Below are positions 34,373-43,285 of a DNA stretch of 64,000 nt, piece after piece. Position numbers and translations under genes: made by a program. Positions within the stretch are counted from its first letter, which is position 1; every line of letters starts with the position of its first letter. This DNA is from Chloroflexota bacterium (lineage in GTDB: Bacteria > Chloroflexota > Dehalococcoidia > Lucifugimonadales > GCA-2722455): positions 40,500 through 104,499 of the forward strand of contig PBMB01000015.1 of the NCBI GenBank assembly GCA_002722455.1. Reading direction: 5' to 3'. The notes below the pieces were generated by a model that made no database searches, was not told the DNA's origin, and was given only the letters and a program-made list of their open reading frames with translations.

Positions 34373-35821
34373 TTAACAACCAAGACCACAATTTAAACAA
34401 TCTTCAACTATATCTGTTCCTAATTTTAATTTATCAGATAAATCTCTTAATGCTGTTCTAACACCTTCTTCTATAACAGGGTGGTAGAATGGTAAGTCAA
34501 GAATTTCTCTTACTGTTAATTTTTTCTGAATAGCCCAAGATAATAAATGTGCTAAATGTTCAGCGTCAGGGGATATAAACTCTGCACCGAGCAATAACCC
34601 TGTTCCATTTTCTCCATAGATATTCATAAGCCCTTGATTTTTCAGCATCACTCTTGATCTACCTTGATTTTCAAAAGAAACTTGACCAACCTCGTAGCAA
34701 CCACATTTGCCATATTTTAATTCCAGTTCTTTTTTTGTTTCTCCGACCATACCTATTTGCGGATCAGAAAAAACTACTGATATTGGAGTTCTTCTTAGAC
34801 CAGAATTTATTTGAGGATAAATTCCTGCATTATATCCTGCTATCAAACCTTGGTCTGCTGCTTCGTGAAGCAATGGCAATTGATTACTCGCATCTCCTGC
34901 AATAAATATATTTTCAACACTTGTTTGCATTGTAAATTTATTTGCTACTGGTATACCACGTTCGTCTAGTTCAATTGTTGTGTTTTCTATATCTAAATTA
35001 TCAACATTTGGTCTTCTTCCTGTTGCGGCAAGAAGATATTCAAATTCTTCTACTACTTTTTCTTTTGTTTCTTTATCTATATACTCTACTATTACATTGT
35101 CATTATTTCTATTTACAGATAATACTTCTGCATTTGGATCAAAATAAAACTCTTTATTTAATGTTTTTGTTGTGTAATCTTTTATTTCTTGATCCGTAAG
35201 TGCGCCAACTGCACCTCCTATACTAAACAATTTTACATTTACACCTAATCTGTGTAATGCTTGACCTAGTTCCATACCTATTACACCTGCGCCAAACACA
35301 GCGACACTTTTAGGTAATGTTTCCCATTCAAACACATCGTCATTTATAATTAATTTATTCCCAAGCTCTTCCCAAATTTTTGGGTAAGCTGGTCTAGAGC
35401 CTGTTGCTATCACTATAGTGCTTGCTTCTATTTCTAAATCGTCAACAATTAATGTATTATTATTTTTAAATTTCGCTTTGCCCAGTATTTTATCTTTTTC
35501 TGGCATATTATCTATCGATTCCAGAACAAAACCTACAAATCTATCTCTTTCAAATTTAACTCTATCCATTACTGCTTTTCTGTCTACGGATACATTTTCT
35601 ACATTAATTCCAAATTCTTTTGATTTTGTTGTCGAATGGACATTTTCTGCAGCAGCAATTAATAATTTAGAAGGCATACAACCTACTCTTGCGCAAGTTG
35701 TACCAAACACACCGCCCTCTATTAATTTTACGTGTTTTTTATTTTTTTTAGCTTCTCTATATGCGCTTAAACCTGCAGTTCCGCCACCTATTATTGCAAC
35801 ATCTATATTTATCTTTTTCAT
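34373..35821 (-). CDS. Dihydrolipoamide dehydrogenase-like FAD disulfide reductase
   Basis: 482 residues, full family length. An N-terminal FAD fold (IIGGGTAGLSAYREAKKN), the redox pair in GTTCARVGCMPSK, an NAD-binding fold (VAVFGAGVIGMELGQALHRL), the second FAD motif (NIFIAGDASNQLPLLHEAAD) and the C-terminal catalytic HPVIEEG are all intact. It belongs to the branch of Lpd-like proteins that stand alone without an E2 partner. The extra C-terminal CLNCGLGC is unusual and could be a second redox site. The next gene upstream encodes a peroxiredoxin-glutaredoxin, so it may supply electrons for peroxide reduction. The Shine-Dalgarno AGGAGG is strong. Confidence 0.9.
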   Translation of the reverse strand: MKKINIDVAIIGGGTAGLSAYREAKKNKKHVKLIEGGVFGTTCARVGCMPSKLLIAAAENVHSTTKSKEFGINVENVSVDRKAVMDRVKFERDRFVGFVLESIDNMPEKDKILGKAKFKNNNTLIVDDLEIEASTIVIATGSRPAYPKIWEELGNKLIINDDVFEWETLPKSVAVFGAGVIGMELGQALHRLGVNVKLFSIGGAVGALTDQEIKDYTTKTLNKEFYFDPNAEVLSVNRNNDNVIVEYIDKETKEKVVEEFEYLLAATGRRPNVDNLDIENTTIELDERGIPVANKFTMQTSVENIFIAGDASNQLPLLHEAADQGLIAGYNAGIYPQINSGLRRTPISVVFSDPQIGMVGETKKELELKYGKCGCYEVGQVSFENQGRSRVMLKNQGLMNIYGENGTGLLLGAEFISPDAEHLAHLLSWAIQKKLTVREILDLPFYHPVIEEGVRTALRDLSDKLKLGTDIVEDCLNCGLGC

Positions 35822-35850
35822 TTTAAATGCCTCCTATTTCTTCGTTTGGT

Positions 35851-35877
35851 AAAATAAGCGGATGATCCGCTTATTTT
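35851..35877. terminator. Terminator after the peroxiredoxin-glutaredoxin gene
   Basis: AAATAAGCGGAT and ATCCGCTTATTT form a 12-bp stem with a one-base loop centre, then T. It lies between two minus-strand genes. Confidence 0.75.
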
Positions 35878-35903
35878 ATTTTTTAAAAAATTTATCTAAT
35901 AAA

Positions 35904-36638
35904 TTAAGATAAGTGTTTTTCTAAATCTTCACTTCCACCAATATGTTTACCACCGATAAAAACTTGTGGAACTGTTGTTTGACCTGTTACTGCTCTAATA
36001 GATACTGTCGTTGCGTCTTTTCCAAGAACGATTTCTTCATATTGAAGACCTTTATCTTGAAGCAATTGTTTTGCTTTTGCACAGAAAGGACAACCTGGTT
36101 TTGTAAATACTGTTACAGATTCTTGAACTTTATATTCTGGTGCAATGAATTTTAACATTGTATCTGCATCTGAAACTTTGAACGGGTCTCCTGGTTCGTT
36201 AGGTTCGATAAATTGTTTAACAACAACACCATCTTTTACTAACATACTGTATCTCCAAGAACGAGAACCAAAGCCTAAATCTTCTTTTCCTACAAGCATA
36301 CCCATACCTTCTGTAAACTCACCATTTCCGTCAGGAATAAATGTAATATTTTGTGTTCCTTGGTCGTCTGCCCAAGCATTCATTACAAATGTATCATTTA
36401 CTGACATAACAATTATATCGTCTACACCGTGCTCTTTAAATACTGGTGCTAATTCGTCATATCTTGGTAGGTGGGAACTACTGCAAGTTGGAGTAAATGC
36501 ACCAGGTAAACTAAATACTATTACTGTTTTATTTTTAAAAAGTTCATCTGTTGTAACGTCTACCCAAGAATCAGCTTGTCTTGTTTTAAATGTCACGTTT
36601 GGAACTTGTTGATTTTCTTTTGAATTAAACATAATCAT
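35904..36638 (-). CDS. Hybrid peroxiredoxin 5-glutaredoxin
   Basis: 244 residues. The Prx5 domain (about 10-165) has [20 protein letters not shown] with the peroxidatic Cys. The glutaredoxin domain (about 172-244) has [16 protein letters not shown] with a CPFC active site, TVPQVFIGG with the cis-Pro, and [10 protein letters not shown]. The architecture equals Haemophilus and Vibrio hybrid Prx5, which reduces hydroperoxides with glutathione in the cytosol. AAGGAG is 3 nt before the first ATG and 9 nt before a second at 36632, so the start could be either. Confidence 0.95.
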   Translation of the reverse strand: MIMFNSKENQQVPNVTFKTRQADSWVDVTTDELFKNKTVIVFSLPGAFTPTCSSSHLPRYDELAPVFKEHGVDDIIVMSVNDTFVMNAWADDQGTQNITFIPDGNGEFTEGMGMLVGKEDLGFGSRSWRYSMLVKDGVVVKQFIEPNEPGDPFKVSDADTMLKFIAPEYKVQESVTVFTKPGCPFCAKAKQLLQDKGLQYEEIVLGKDATTVSIRAVTGQTTVPQVFIGGKHIGGSEDLEKHLS

Positions 36639-36842
36639 TATCTCCTTGTGTTTGTTGTTTTGATTACACCTATAATAATATACTAAATATTTTGATAGGT
36701 CTAATTGTTTGTTTCTATTAGATTGATAGTTTTTACCTATTAAATTGTTTTATTGTTTATTTTAATTATTTTATTGTTGTTTTTACTTATTTTATTTGTT
36801 ATAATATTTTAATTAAATAGAACTCATTTTGGAGAGTAAAAA

Positions 36843-37559
36843 ATGTATCCCATTATCACTCATGGATCAAAAGATTCATTAGATCATGATGTATATGTGA
36901 TTTTTGATCATATACCTAGCTTTAAAGAAGCAAAATCTTATTGTCAAAGTCTAACAGGAATGAACCCGAACATTTTGGTTATTCAAGATGGTGTTGTTTC
37001 GTGGTCTTTTAAAGGGACAGAAGATGAATGTAACAATAGTTTGTTTTATACTTATCATCTTCACGAACAAGATCAGGAAATTCCTGTTACAAGAATCGTT
37101 GAAAGAGATTTAGATCTTAAATTGGTAAGAACTGTTCGTGGTCTTTTAAGCTACTTTTCAAGAACTGACAAAAGAATTGAGGTCAAAAAAGCACTACGTT
37201 CCCCTTCTTGGGCAGAAAAGTATTCTATTTTAAAAGATCTTCAATTATCTAGGAATATTGATTATGTAAAATGTAACCATGAAGAATTATTTAAATTCTT
37301 TGCTTTTCAAATTGGTCAAACTCTTTCATTAATCAAAGACGGTGAAGAACTTTTTACTAAAAGATCTGTTGCGGATAAATATCCAGAACTTGAAGATTTT
37401 CTTTATAGAAAATTCGATTCCGATGAATCTATTTTACAAGAGATTTATATTGATTTTATTTCTCTTATTGAAAAAGAAATTTCGGAAACAACTACACATA
37501 GATATCTATCTAATTTTTCAGGTCAAGAATTTACATTTAAAGAAGTTTCAAAATTTTAA
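36843..37559 (+). CDS. Unknown protein with nucleotidyltransferase-like GSxxxxDxD motif
   Basis: 238 residues. The N-terminus THGSKDSLDHDVYVIFD carries G-S followed by D-x-D in a strand context, as in minimal Pol-beta type nucleotidyltransferases. Further on come VIQDGVVSWSFKGTEDECNN, YTYHLHEQDQEIPVTRIVER and LKLVRTVRGLLSYFSRTDKR, helices resembling proteins that accompany phage RlaP enzymes. The RlaP gene at 43573 and cREC gene at 39925 support an RNA end-processing theme. It is followed 12 nt later by the 89-aa gene (operon), with AAGGAG between. Confidence 0.65.
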   Translation: MYPIITHGSKDSLDHDVYVIFDHIPSFKEAKSYCQSLTGMNPNILVIQDGVVSWSFKGTEDECNNSLFYTYHLHEQDQEIPVTRIVERDLDLKLVRTVRGLLSYFSRTDKRIEVKKALRSPSWAEKYSILKDLQLSRNIDYVKCNHEELFKFFAFQIGQTLSLIKDGEELFTKRSVADKYPELEDFLYRKFDSDESILQEIYIDFISLIEKEISETTTHRYLSNFSGQEFTFKEVSKF

Positions 37560-37571
37560 GGAGAACAGATT

Positions 37572-37841
37572 ATGTTTCAAGAACACAAATACATTAGAGA
37601 AAATGAAAAGTTTAAAACAATAAAAAAGTTTAAGATTTTTGTTGTGGAAAAAAATCAAATAAAAGAACCTACTGAGATTCAGCATAATTACTATGAGGAT
37701 TATATTAGTGTCTTAGGTGAAGAATTTGATTCAGAAGAAGAAGTGCTCAACGACATGAATCATAACCCAGAAAAATATGAGTTTTTACATTATTCTGAAT
37801 TTATTATTTTACCTATTTATCGATTAAATGTTAATTATTAA
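37572..37841 (+). CDS. Unknown small protein, 89 aa
   Basis: Starts 12 nt after the preceding gene with a strong AAGGAG site, so both are in one operon. Acidic middle part (EEFDSEEEVLNDM), soluble. No known domain. Confidence 0.7.
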   Translation: MFQEHKYIRENEKFKTIKKFKIFVVEKNQIKEPTEIQHNYYEDYISVLGEEFDSEEEVLNDMNHNPEKYEFLHYSEFIILPIYRLNVNY

Positions 37842-37902
37842 AACATTTGAAAAAATAATTAAATGTTGTATTATTGTTTATAATATTTAAGAGAGGTGTA
37901 TA

Positions 37903-38328
37903 ATGAAGAAACTGATTGCTTTGTTGATAGCCGTTATATCTATTAATTCATTTGCTTTTGAATCAGCAGGAGAAAAAATTGATAAAATTAAAGGTGGTCA
38001 ATATGAAGTTGTAAAGATAAATGAGAATAATTTGACATTAAGTAAAAAACCTTTTATTGTTTTTGATAGAGACGAAAATGGTTATTTTGCTTATGGTTCT
38101 TCTGGATGTAATAATTTTCGTGGACAAATTATTGAAAATGAAAATACTAGTATGAAGCTAACAAAAGTAATGGGAACAAAAAAATTGTGTGACACTTTAC
38201 GTAATGAAATTGAAAGAGTTTTCTTATCTACTTTCTCAGAAAGAGATTTCTTTTTATTGAAAGACAATGATTATTTTATTTTAGAATTTAATGATGACAA
38301 GATTTATTTAAAAAATAATGAAAAGTAA
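37903..38328 (+). CDS. Exported META-domain (HslJ-like) protein
   Basis: 141 residues with a signal peptide (MKKLIALLIAVISINSFAF). The META signature is visible: KKPFIVFDRDENGYFAYGSS followed by GCNNFRG, then SMKLTKVMGTKKLCDTLRNE, matching the GCNxxxG and T...C segments of HslJ and MotB-associated META domains. Ends with DNDYFILEFNDDKIYL. It is probably periplasmic and stress related. It has its own terminator. Confidence 0.85.
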   Translation: MKKLIALLIAVISINSFAFESAGEKIDKIKGGQYEVVKINENNLTLSKKPFIVFDRDENGYFAYGSSGCNNFRGQIIENENTSMKLTKVMGTKKLCDTLRNEIERVFLSTFSERDFFLLKDNDYFILEFNDDKIYLKNNEK

Positions 38329-38330
38329 AG

Positions 38331-38357
38331 AAAAACCTCCTAGTGAGGTTTTTTTTT
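38331..38357. terminator. Terminator after the META gene
   Basis: AACCTC (38334-38339) pairs with GAGGTT (38345-38350), then a T run. Confidence 0.8.
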
Positions 38358-38399
38358 GTTTTTTAGTATGTTAATATTAAAAAAAATATGAGGTGTACT

Positions 38400-39125
38400 T
38401 TGTATAGAATAGAATTTAAAGAACAAAAACAAACGGAATTATATCCTATTTCTTTTTTCAACGAGAGAGACTCTAGTAAAGTCTCTGAATTGGAAGAAGA
38501 AAAACGAGCAGAAGAATTGAAAAAAGTTTCAAGACTTTCTTCTTTTTCAGAAGTCGATAATTTTCTTTTAAATTATTCAATTCATTCATTATTAGGTGGC
38601 AAAAGAAAATGTTTATCTTGCTATTCAAAATATGATTCTTTTTTAAATGAAATAAATGATTCTTTAAAGAATATGGTTAAGGAAAACATTCTAATATACA
38701 GTGTTATTTTAGGTAAAAATCATGACGTTGAAGATTCTTACCTTGAAAGACTAAAAGAAGAATATCCTTATATTGATATCATTCAATCAAATAATGATTT
38801 AAGCACTATTTATTATGTTGGTAATTCTCTTAGTTTAAATAAATATTTATTTTTACCTTCTTTTAATTTTAAAGGCAAACCAAAAGATGATCTTATTTAT
38901 TTGGATAACATAGAATCTTTAATGTTAGTTAGTGGTAAATATTTTATAGAAAAAATTTATTTTAATGGCACAAAAGAGGAAGCTGAAAAAATATCTACAC
39001 TTTACAAATGGTTTATTAATAAGAATATGGTTTTTTTAATGCCTATATTCGAAACAGAGAATAAAGAGTGTGCTTATATTTTTGAAGAGCTTGTCGAGTA
39101 TTATGAATTGCTTTATAAAAAGTAA
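38400..39125 (+). CDS. Unknown protein of a tandem paralog pair (copy 1), TTG start
   Basis: The start is taken as TTG at 38400. GAGGTG lies 5 nt upstream, and from here the N-terminus (MYRIEFKEQKQTELYPISFF) aligns residue for residue with that of copy 2. The ATG at 38388 overlaps the ribosome site itself. 242 residues. The C-terminal 60 residues (KYFIEKIYFNGTKEEAEKIS, LMPIFETENKECAYIFEEL, EYYELLYKK) are the best conserved between copies. No known domain; soluble. Confidence 0.7.
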   Translation: MYRIEFKEQKQTELYPISFFNERDSSKVSELEEEKRAEELKKVSRLSSFSEVDNFLLNYSIHSLLGGKRKCLSCYSKYDSFLNEINDSLKNMVKENILIYSVILGKNHDVEDSYLERLKEEYPYIDIIQSNNDLSTIYYVGNSLSLNKYLFLPSFNFKGKPKDDLIYLDNIESLMLVSGKYFIEKIYFNGTKEEAEKISTLYKWFINKNMVFLMPIFETENKECAYIFEELVEYYELLYKK

Positions 39126-39142
39126 GTTAGAGGTCATTTTTA

Positions 39143-39868
39143 ATGCATAAGATACACCTAGAAAATCAGGAAAACATGTCTTTATTTCCGATTCAATTTT
39201 TTAGAGAAAAAAGATTAAGAAACAATAATAACATTTCTCTTAAAATCAAAGACGAGATTTATAAATTAAATAAAAGAAACAATCTTGTTAACATTGAATT
39301 TTTACTTTTTTTCTATTCAAAATATTCGGTTATTAGTTTTAGTGATTCTTTATCTACTGAAACAAAAATACAAGAATCTTTAAGACCAAAAGAATTTAAT
39401 TCTCTTTTTCAAAGTTTTTGTAAAAAAAATAAGTATATAACCAAATTGGTTTTAAATCAATTTTATGAATTTAATGAAAACGAAATGAATAACTTCAAAA
39501 AAAATAACCCTTTTGCTTCTATTTATTTTACTGATAAAGAGAATTCTTTTTACACATATAATGATGTGTCTTTTCCCAGAAATTCATTCCGACACATACC
39601 TTCTTTTTCTTTTAATACTCAAAGTTTTAATAACTCTATCATTGTCAATGATTTTAAAGATTTTAAGTTTCTTATTTCAAAATATTTAGTTAAAGAAATG
39701 TATTTCAATGGTTCTGAATTAGAAGCACATTCTGTTGTAAATCATTACCGTAATCTTATTGACCACAATGCTTATTTCTTAATGCCTGTTTTTTACACCA
39801 ACTGCGAAAATCTTAAAAATATTTTTGAAGAATTGCAAGAATATTATGAACTTAAAGTTTTAAAATAA
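39143..39868 (+). CDS. Unknown protein of a tandem paralog pair (copy 2)
   Basis: 241 residues, 17 bp after copy 1 and co-transcribed. It shares SLFPIQFF, KYLVKEMYFNGSELEAHSVV, YFLMPVFYTN and FEELQEYYEL with copy 1, but the middle has diverged strongly. The pair looks like an old duplication with relaxed central regions. Start ATG follows AGAGG. Confidence 0.75.
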   Translation: MHKIHLENQENMSLFPIQFFREKRLRNNNNISLKIKDEIYKLNKRNNLVNIEFLLFFYSKYSVISFSDSLSTETKIQESLRPKEFNSLFQSFCKKNKYITKLVLNQFYEFNENEMNNFKKNNPFASIYFTDKENSFYTYNDVSFPRNSFRHIPSFSFNTQSFNNSIIVNDFKDFKFLISKYLVKEMYFNGSELEAHSVVNHYRNLIDHNAYFLMPVFYTNCENLKNIFEELQEYYELKVLK

Positions 39869-39924
39869 AGCTTTATTTATTATGTTTATTTTAGTATAAT
39901 AATAGAATAACAAAGGGGCATATA

Positions 39925-40467
39925 ATGCAAAACTACAAAAACATTAATCAAGATCTAAAAAAAGCAATAGCTAATTTCAATTTTTCACAAGCAAAAGAGC
40001 TAATGAAAAAACTTGAAGTTATGCTTCAAGAAAATATTGCTGCTGATGAAACTCGTTTGGAGAATAATGAGAGTTTGGTTTGTGTTGAAATAAATGAGAA
40101 AATTAAAGACATTATCTTTTTTGCGCAATTTGAAATTGAGATCAAGACTCGTGGAAATGAAAACTGGAAACCATTAAAAGTTTATCTAGACGACAAAAGA
40201 AATACGCCTGACGGTTATTTCCGTGTGTTCTGGCCTTCACAGATGACTCAAATCCTTGAAGAGTTCGAAGTGGAAGAAGTCAGTTTGGATCACGATCTAG
40301 GTGATGATGATATTGGTACTGGCTATGAGGTTGTCTGTTATATTGAAGAAAAAGTGTATTTCAATAAAGATTATGTTGTCCCTGTTATGAAAACACATAC
40401 AGACAATTCTTCTGCTCGTGATAAAATGCAGAGAGGAATTAATCAGATTCTTAATATGAAAAAATAA
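39925..40467 (+). CDS. cREC protein (cyclic-phosphate processing receiver domain)
   Basis: 180 residues. The N-terminal 75 are a helical extension. Residues about 84-175 match the cREC domain predicted for RNA-repair systems: LKVYLDDKRNTPDGY, a middle helix, VSLDHDLGDDDIGTGYEVVC with the DHDLG core, and PVMKTHTDNSSARDKMQRGI with the conserved H-x-x-N. The domain is a receiver-like fold proposed to process 2',3'-cyclic phosphate RNA ends. It is somewhat less A/T-biased than neighbours. An RlaP nucleotidyltransferase is encoded 3 kb away. Confidence 0.85.
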   Translation: MQNYKNINQDLKKAIANFNFSQAKELMKKLEVMLQENIAADETRLENNESLVCVEINEKIKDIIFFAQFEIEIKTRGNENWKPLKVYLDDKRNTPDGYFRVFWPSQMTQILEEFEVEEVSLDHDLGDDDIGTGYEVVCYIEEKVYFNKDYVVPVMKTHTDNSSARDKMQRGINQILNMKK

Positions 40468-40600
40468 TTGAAATTTATTTTTCTTTTATACACTCTTTAA
40501 TGTTAAGACATTTGTTGTTGTATGTTTTCTTAAATCAAATAGCACAATGAAAGTTTTCTAAAATCAGAAAAGGAACTTTTGATTTTACTAATGATACCAT

Positions 40601-40630
40601 AAAAAAGAAGACTCCATGTAGGAGTCTTTC
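40601..40630 (-). terminator. Terminator after the Hsp20 gene
   Basis: AAGACTCC (40608-40615), loop ATGTA and GGAGTCTT (40621-40628), with a T run on the minus strand (40606-40601). Confidence 0.88.
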
Positions 40631-40634
40631 TTCG

Positions 40635-41075
40635 CTATAAAGATTGTATTTCTATTTTCTTAGCTTTCTTTTCTTCAGGTATTTTTAATTCAAATCTTAT
40701 ATAGAGCATTCCATTTTCCATATTGGCTGAAACGACTTCTAAATGTTCTGATAAATTAAAACCTAATGTGAAATTTCTTTTTGCTATTCCACGATGCATA
40801 TATTTTTCAGACTCTTCTTCTGTTTCTTGTTCTAGTGAATCTGTTTTTATTGTTAATCGTTTATTATGTAATTCAATATCTATTTCTTTTTCATTGTAAC
40901 CAGCTAAAGCCACTTCTAGTTGTGTCTCTGTGTCTGATATTTTTATGATATTGTATTTTGGGAATTGTTGAGGTTTTACTTGTGTTGTAAATGCTTTTTC
41001 CAATTCTGTTAATAGATTTTCAAAGCCTATTGTAGTTCTTAAGAACCCTGATGGTAGTGTATTATTATTTTTCAT
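40635..41075 (-). CDS. Hsp20 (IbpA-type) small heat-shock protein
   Basis: 146 residues with an alpha-crystallin domain: NIIKISDTETQLEVALAGYN, the A-G-Y pattern, KEIDIELHNKRLTIKTD, MHRGIAKRNFTLGFNLSEHL and NGMLYIRFELKIPEE. The arrangement is that of E. coli IbpA/IbpB. It holds unfolded proteins for refolding in the cytosol. Small heat-shock proteins are also carried by cyanophages and other large phages. Its leader contains a hairpin and a consensus sigma70 promoter. Confidence 0.95.
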   Translation of the reverse strand: MKNNNTLPSGFLRTTIGFENLLTELEKAFTTQVKPQQFPKYNIIKISDTETQLEVALAGYNEKEIDIELHNKRLTIKTDSLEQETEEESEKYMHRGIAKRNFTLGFNLSEHLEVVSANMENGMLYIRFELKIPEEKKAKKIEIQSL

Positions 41076-41117
41076 GTTTTTTCTCCTTCACGTTAATATA
41101 ACCATGATTTTAATTTT

Positions 41118-41227
41118 GGAAGCTCTTTGAGCCTTCCTTTTTTATTCAACCTCTCATGAGCATTGAATTTGAAAAAGTTTTCTTGCTTTTTCGATGTGTA
41201 TTGTATAATAATTTATTTTTTTGTCAA
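41118..41227 (-). promoter_or_regulatory. Hsp20 promoter and leader hairpin
   Basis: Minus-strand TTGACA (41227-41222), a 16-nt spacer and TACAAT (41205-41200). The leader of about 117 nt holds the hairpin GGAAG-CTC...GAG-CTTCC (41118-41137) with one bulged G. No direct pairing with the Shine-Dalgarno was found, so a classic ROSE thermometer is not shown. Confidence 0.55.
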
Positions 41228-41326
41228 GCTTTTAAAATAGTTCTATTATGTTTTAAAAAAATACTATACAAAATATTTTAGATATGTTAATATTAGGCTA
41301 AATAAAACATAGAGAGGAAAAACAAA

Positions 41327-41674
41327 ATGAAATATAAATCAATTGCATTGCTTGGTGCAACTTTTGGAATGAGTCTTTTAGGATTTGGAATCTTTTCTCT
41401 TATTCCAGTAGGATATCTATTCTATATAGCAGTTCTTAAAGATGAACCATTGCCCCGATCAGAACACCAATACTTAATTCTTGGTCTTCTTGTTATTGCT
41501 GTTCTTGAATTTATTCTATTTAACTGGCTATGGGCTATTATGTTTGCAGTATTTTTGTTCACTTATGTTAACAAAAACTCAACATTAGTGAAAAATCTTC
41601 GTATTTTGAAAAAAGAAGGGGTTGAGCAAACTAAAAAAGTTAAAAAGAAAGTCAAAGAATTTGAAATAGATTGA
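41327..41674 (+). CDS. Small membrane protein with basic coiled tail, 115 aa
   Basis: Two or three membrane spans (IALLGATFGMSLLGFGIF, LILGLLVIAVLEFILFNWLW, IMFAVFLFTYVNKN) followed by a Lys-rich cytoplasmic helix (TKKVKKKVKEFEID). No family recognised. A good AGAGG site precedes the ATG and a bidirectional terminator follows. Confidence 0.75.
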   Translation: MKYKSIALLGATFGMSLLGFGIFSLIPVGYLFYIAVLKDEPLPRSEHQYLILGLLVIAVLEFILFNWLWAIMFAVFLFTYVNKNSTLVKNLRILKKEGVEQTKKVKKKVKEFEID

Positions 41675-41721
41675 TTTTAGTGAAAATCAAAAATTAGCTT
41701 GACTATTTATTAAGCGAAAAT

Positions 41722-41751
41722 AAAAAAGCAAGGCTCGTTCCTTGCTTTTTT
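41722..41751. terminator. Bidirectional terminator
   Basis: AAAAAGCAAGG, loop CTCGTT and CCTTGCTTTTT (41740-41751), between convergent genes. Confidence 0.9.
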
Positions 41752-41771
41752 AATTATTAAGTTTTGCTTAA

Positions 41772-42206
41772 TTATTTACATTCTTTTTCTAGATTTTTAA
41801 ATGCTTTATTGAACTTCTTTAAATTTAATTCTGTTCCATATACTTTTGAATCAGAATGAGCCTTAAATGTTATTTTTCCGCCATTTTTTAGTGATGCCAT
41901 TAAAGCGTCTTCACTTTTTATATTTGAAATTTTTGCAACATTCCCTGTCGCAAACATATCCAAAGAACCTTTATTGTATGAAGATTCCCATTCTCCATAA
42001 ATCAAACCTTGCTTTTCTAAGTTTTCTACAAAAAATATACTTAAATATAATTCTTTTGTATTCTCGTCGCAGACTAAACCTGCTTTTATATTAGATTCTA
42101 TACTTTGAGAATCAGAAGCCGTCTTCCAAGCAGAGGTTGCTGTAAAAGATACGCCAAAAACTAATCCAGCTAAAATTGTTTTTACAATTTTTTTCTTACA
42201 TTCCAT
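41772..42206 (-). CDS. Exported protein of unknown function, 144 aa
   Basis: Signal peptide KTILAGLVFGVSFTATSAW with cleavage near TSA. The mature part begins with WKTASD and has two cysteines (LVCDEN and the C-terminal KECK) that could form a disulfide. Strand-rich. No family assigned. AGAGG precedes the ATG. Confidence 0.75.
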   Translation of the reverse strand: MECKKKIVKTILAGLVFGVSFTATSAWKTASDSQSIESNIKAGLVCDENTKELYLSIFFVENLEKQGLIYGEWESSYNKGSLDMFATGNVAKISNIKSEDALMASLKNGGKITFKAHSDSKVYGTELNLKKFNKAFKNLEKECK

Positions 42207-42598
42207 TATAATACCTCTTTATTTATAAAATTATCCTTATTTTTATTGTAACATTATAATATCTCTTTGGAAACTTTTAAATGATAAATATGCTAATGTT
42301 TTATAAAAAACTTCAAAAAAGTGTTTATTTCATAAAAATAAAAAAACATCTTATTTTTGTCAAAATAAAATTTTATTACTGATTATTTCGAAAAATCTTA
42401 ATTCTCCTACTTCTTCTTTTATGTTTTATTTTACTTTTTTTTATAAAAAACAAGCGTCCTCTTTGTTTATTAAATTAATACTATTGTTCTTTGTTTTTTT
42501 AATAAAAATAAGTTTTTATTTTTCTATTTTTTGAAAACTATGTTATAATGTAGTAATAGAATGAAGAATATTACTAACAGGAAAAATTAAGGTTAATT
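42207..42598. other. Gene-free 390-bp A/T-rich interval
   Basis: Only low-complexity A/T is seen, with a TATAAT near 42542 that should start the guanylate kinase gene and an AACAGGA-type site before its ATG. No ORF, repeat or hairpin of note. Confidence 0.5.
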
Positions 42599-43207
42599 AT
42601 GAAAATTACTATTATTGCTGGAAAAACAGCTTCAGGTAAAAGTGTTGCCCTCGAAGAGCTTTGTGAAAATTATGGTTATGAAAAACTAATAACTTCTACT
42701 ACTAGAGAACCTAGACCAGGTGAAATTGATGGTGTTGATTATCATTTTTTATCAAGAGAAGAATTTTTAAACAAAGTTGAAGAAGGTTTATTTTTAGAAC
42801 ATGCAGAGTATAATGGCAACATGTATGGCTCCAGCTTAGATTCATTTAAAAAAGATTTTAAAGGAAATGTTCCTGCTATTATTTTAGAACCAACAGGGGC
42901 AAAAGTTGCTTACGAACTATTGAAAAGAAAAGGATTTACCCCTATTTCAGTATATGTTTATGAATCACAAGAAACTTGTATTGAAAGAGTGTTATCTCGT
43001 GATGCTAGTGAAGAAGAAAAAGAAAAACGTATTCATAAAATCAAGAATGAAGAAAGGCAATGGGATGATTATATGAAATATGATTATGTAACAGAAGGTG
43101 GATCAACAATTGAGAAAAATTGCAATGAAATTAAAGCTTTTGTTGATAATTTTCAACCTGAACAAAGGTTTGACAAAAAAAAACGAAATAGATTAAAACC
43201 ACGTTAA
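42599..43207 (+). CDS. gmk: Guanylate kinase
   Basis: 202 residues, normal length. P-loop IAGKTASGKS (usual GxSGxGKS with one Gly changed to Ala), TSTTREPRPGEIDGVDYHFL which binds GMP, EHAEYNGNMYGSS, and a lid region with RDASEEEKEKRIHKIKNE. It phosphorylates GMP or dGMP with ATP. With the dGTPase-like gene at 46689 it could adjust guanine nucleotide pools for replication. Ends in its own terminator. Confidence 0.93.
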   Translation: MKITIIAGKTASGKSVALEELCENYGYEKLITSTTREPRPGEIDGVDYHFLSREEFLNKVEEGLFLEHAEYNGNMYGSSLDSFKKDFKGNVPAIILEPTGAKVAYELLKRKGFTPISVYVYESQETCIERVLSRDASEEEKEKRIHKIKNEERQWDDYMKYDYVTEGGSTIEKNCNEIKAFVDNFQPEQRFDKKKRNRLKPR

Positions 43208-43220
43208 ATTTTAAAATTAA

Positions 43221-43248
43221 AAGATTTCAACTTTGAAATCTTTTTTTT
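43221..43248 (+). terminator. Terminator after gmk
   Basis: AAGATTTC (43221-43228), loop AACTTT and GAAATCTT (43235-43242), then a T run. Confidence 0.85.
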
Positions 43249-43285
43249 ATTGCTTTATTTCATGTTTTTTGTTAATATATACAAA

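Noticed and set aside
41076..41227. ROSE or fourU RNA thermometer for Hsp20
   Set aside because: The leader has one hairpin, but no segment pairing with the Shine-Dalgarno or a UUUU run opposite it was found.
42302..42388. A 28-aa ORF in the 42207-42598 interval
   Set aside because: No ribosome site, no conserved features, low-complexity A/T sequence.
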